Assembly: GCA_023418475.1 (NCBI GenBank)
Contig: JAEZZO010000036.1
Location: 1 to 64,000, forward strand
From: Bacillota bacterium
GTDB lineage: Bacteria; Bacillota; Clostridia; Lachnospirales; Lachnospiraceae
Direction: 5' to 3'
Length of the DNA: 64,000 bases
A program made the translations under genes and the position numbers. Shown here piece after piece: positions 62,764 to 64,000 of the stretch. Every line of letters starts with the position of its first letter. The first letter of the stretch is position 1. The notes under the pieces were generated by a model. The model saw nothing but the letters and a program-made list of their open reading frames with translations. It had not been told where the DNA came from and did not search any database.

Positions 62764-63702
62764 ATGGGTAAGTATATAGCAAAGCGTTTAGGTCAGGCGC
62801 TGGTCGTATTGTTTACTGTCATGGTTTTTCTGATGATGCATATGCTGCCCGGTGATCCGATACAGATTTACCTGGGAGAAACAGCTACACCAGAGCAGAT
62901 TGCACATTATACAAAGGAATTTGGTTTTGATAAACCCCTATATGTACAATATCTTAAATGGATCACTGGATTATTACACGGTGAAATGGGCACTTCGGTA
63001 ACTTATAAAGCAGATGTGTCAACGTTACTGGCCAAGAGAATAATTACTACTTTATCGATAACCGTACCGGCCTTCTTACTTTCCATATTAATCGGAGTAA
63101 CTTTAGGAGTTCTGGCAGGTACCCACAGAGGTAAAAAATTAGATTCTATTATTTCTATATTTGCAAATATCGGAATTGCAACTCCTGCCTTTTGGATTGC
63201 AATGATTTTGGTCTGGCTGTTTGCGCTAAAGCTCAAGTGGCTGCCCGTACAGGGATATACTCCCCTGTCTGAAGATTTTGCTCTGGGCATCAAGAAACTG
63301 GTTATGCCCGTCCTTGTATTATCCTTAGGTCATATCACGGGTCTGACAAGGCAAACAAGGTCTGCTATGTTAGAAGTAGTTTCCCAGGATTATATTCGTA
63401 CCGCAAGATCAAAGGGTTTAAGGGAAAAGGTAGTAGTGTACCGCCATGCTCTAAGAAACGCCTTAATTCCTATTGTTACCTTATTAGGTATGTCGATTGG
63501 CGGTTTAATCGGAGGTACCGTTATTATTGAAAATTTATTTGTTGTTCCGGGTGTAGGTTCCCTGATGATGACTGCAATTATTAATAAAGACTATATGGTT
63601 GTACAAAATGTGGTATTAGTCATTTCGTTCTTTGTTTTGACATGTAATTTACTAGTCGACATTCTATACGGGTATATAGATCCAAGAATACGACTAGAGT
63701 AA
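62764..63702 (+). CDS. ABC transporter permease (DppB/OppB/NikB type)
   Basis: 312 residues, six helices. N-terminal MGKYIAKRLGQALVVLFTVM and MLPGDPIQIYLGETATPEQI, then an EAA loop QDYIRTARSKGLREKVVVYR with HALRNALIPIVTLLG and LFVVPGVGSLM. Typical DppB length. GGAGGAAA precedes the ATG; the partner gene follows after 12 nt with its own AAGGAGAGG. Confidence 0.95.
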   Translation: MGKYIAKRLGQALVVLFTVMVFLMMHMLPGDPIQIYLGETATPEQIAHYTKEFGFDKPLYVQYLKWITGLLHGEMGTSVTYKADVSTLLAKRIITTLSITVPAFLLSILIGVTLGVLAGTHRGKKLDSIISIFANIGIATPAFWIAMILVWLFALKLKWLPVQGYTPLSEDFALGIKKLVMPVLVLSLGHITGLTRQTRSAMLEVVSQDYIRTARSKGLREKVVVYRHALRNALIPIVTLLGMSIGGLIGGTVIIENLFVVPGVGSLMMTAIINKDYMVVQNVVLVISFFVLTCNLLVDILYGYIDPRIRLE

Positions 63703-63714
63703 GGAGAGGTTAAT

Positions 63715-64000
63715 ATGACAAGGAATAATTCCGAGAAGAAAGTTCTTACAGCAAAACAGGAACGCCAAATTCAATTCATTCATGCGTATTTTTCCAGAAA
63801 GCCGGTAATTGTGGGTTTTGTCATCATTGTAATTATGATAACTATGGCATTATTAGCACCGTTATTTGCACCCGCTGATCCTTATAAACAAAATTTGCTG
63901 GAAAGCTTAAAAGGTCCATCCAGTAAACATTTATTCGGTACAGATGCTCTTGGCAGAGATTTATTATCCAGGCTTATTTACGGAAGCAGATCCTCCTTAA
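63715..64000 (+). CDS. ABC transporter permease (DppC/OppC/NikC type), 5' part
   Basis: Partial, cut by the window end. 95 residues visible: a charged N-terminus, helix KPVIVGFVIIVIMITMALLA and the family signature SSKHLFGTDALGRDLLSRLI followed by YGSRSSL, typical of DppC/OppC. ATPase genes DppD/DppF are expected downstream, outside the window. Confidence 0.93.
   Translation, partial: MTRNNSEKKVLTAKQERQIQFIHAYFSRKPVIVGFVIIVIMITMALLAPLFAPADPYKQNLLESLKGPSSKHLFGTDALGRDLLSRLIYGSRSSL

Overview
The window reads as a low-GC Gram-positive chromosome of class Clostridia, most likely Lachnospiraceae. This rests on AT-rich codon use, strong AGGAGG-type ribosome sites, an S8 peptidase of clostridial type, YesM/YesN-controlled sugar ABC operons, GH1 and GH43-like glycosidases, feoAB, a YtaF-like protein and many GGDEF proteins. 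Genus cannot be fixed from the sequence alone.

Layout. 1-5.3 kb: end of an S8 peptidase, a small ribbon-helix-helix protein, an SPFH/band-7 membrane protein with a clear promoter and dyad, and a PMCA-type Ca2+ P-type ATPase. 5.6-6.2 kb: a hairpin MITE just upstream of a DUF523/TudS-like gene. 6.2-12.7 kb (minus): a potassium block with a KdpD-like kinase lacking the KdpD N-terminal domain, KdpE, a TPR protein, two TrkA/KtrA-type RCK proteins, an unlisted 34-residue membrane peptide, TrkH and a small exported protein. 12.7-21.2 kb: three c-di-GMP enzymes, a transglutaminase-like protein, an AraC/GyrI-like regulator and a second MITE. 21.5-27.3 kb: DtxR-type regulator divergent from feoA-feoB, an AraC regulator and a YtaF/MntP-like protein. 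27.5-33.3 kb: GH43-like glycosidase, a decayed P1 (DmpA/S58) peptidase, tRNA-Leu(AAG), FAD oxidoreductase with a Rieske domain, tRNA-Asn and an unrecognised membrane protein.

33.6-40.7 kb is accessory DNA next to tRNA-Leu(CAG): a RloC-like ATPase with a CPFC hook, a convergent pair (GNAT-like membrane protein / SAM methyltransferase) bounded by 25-bp inverted repeats that look like tyrosine-recombinase sites, a tyrosine recombinase, and a truncated RloA-like ATPase with a nonsense-mutated RloB-like TOPRIM gene. 40.8-51.9 kb: LRR surface protein and an oligosaccharide-uptake operon (YesM, YesN, binding lipoprotein, two permeases, GH1 beta-glucosidase). 52.6-57.8 kb is a RiPP cluster: a 59-residue precursor with nine cysteines at every third residue, a radical SAM/SPASM maturase and two ABC half-transporters. 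58-60.4 kb: a short UvrA-like ATPase. 60.5 kb: an MFS gene fragment. 61-64 kb: start of an opp/dpp-type operon with a strong promoter and an operator-like dyad.

Three repeat families run through the window: a structured 5' leader directly upstream of five start codons (ATPase, TPR/Trk operon, GGDEF sensor, sugar-binding lipoprotein, feoA); a stem-loop of about 80 nt, usually just 3' of genes; and the MITE. The strongest candidates for undescribed biology are the cysteine-ladder RiPP cluster, the putative invertible GNAT/methyltransferase cassette and the leader family.
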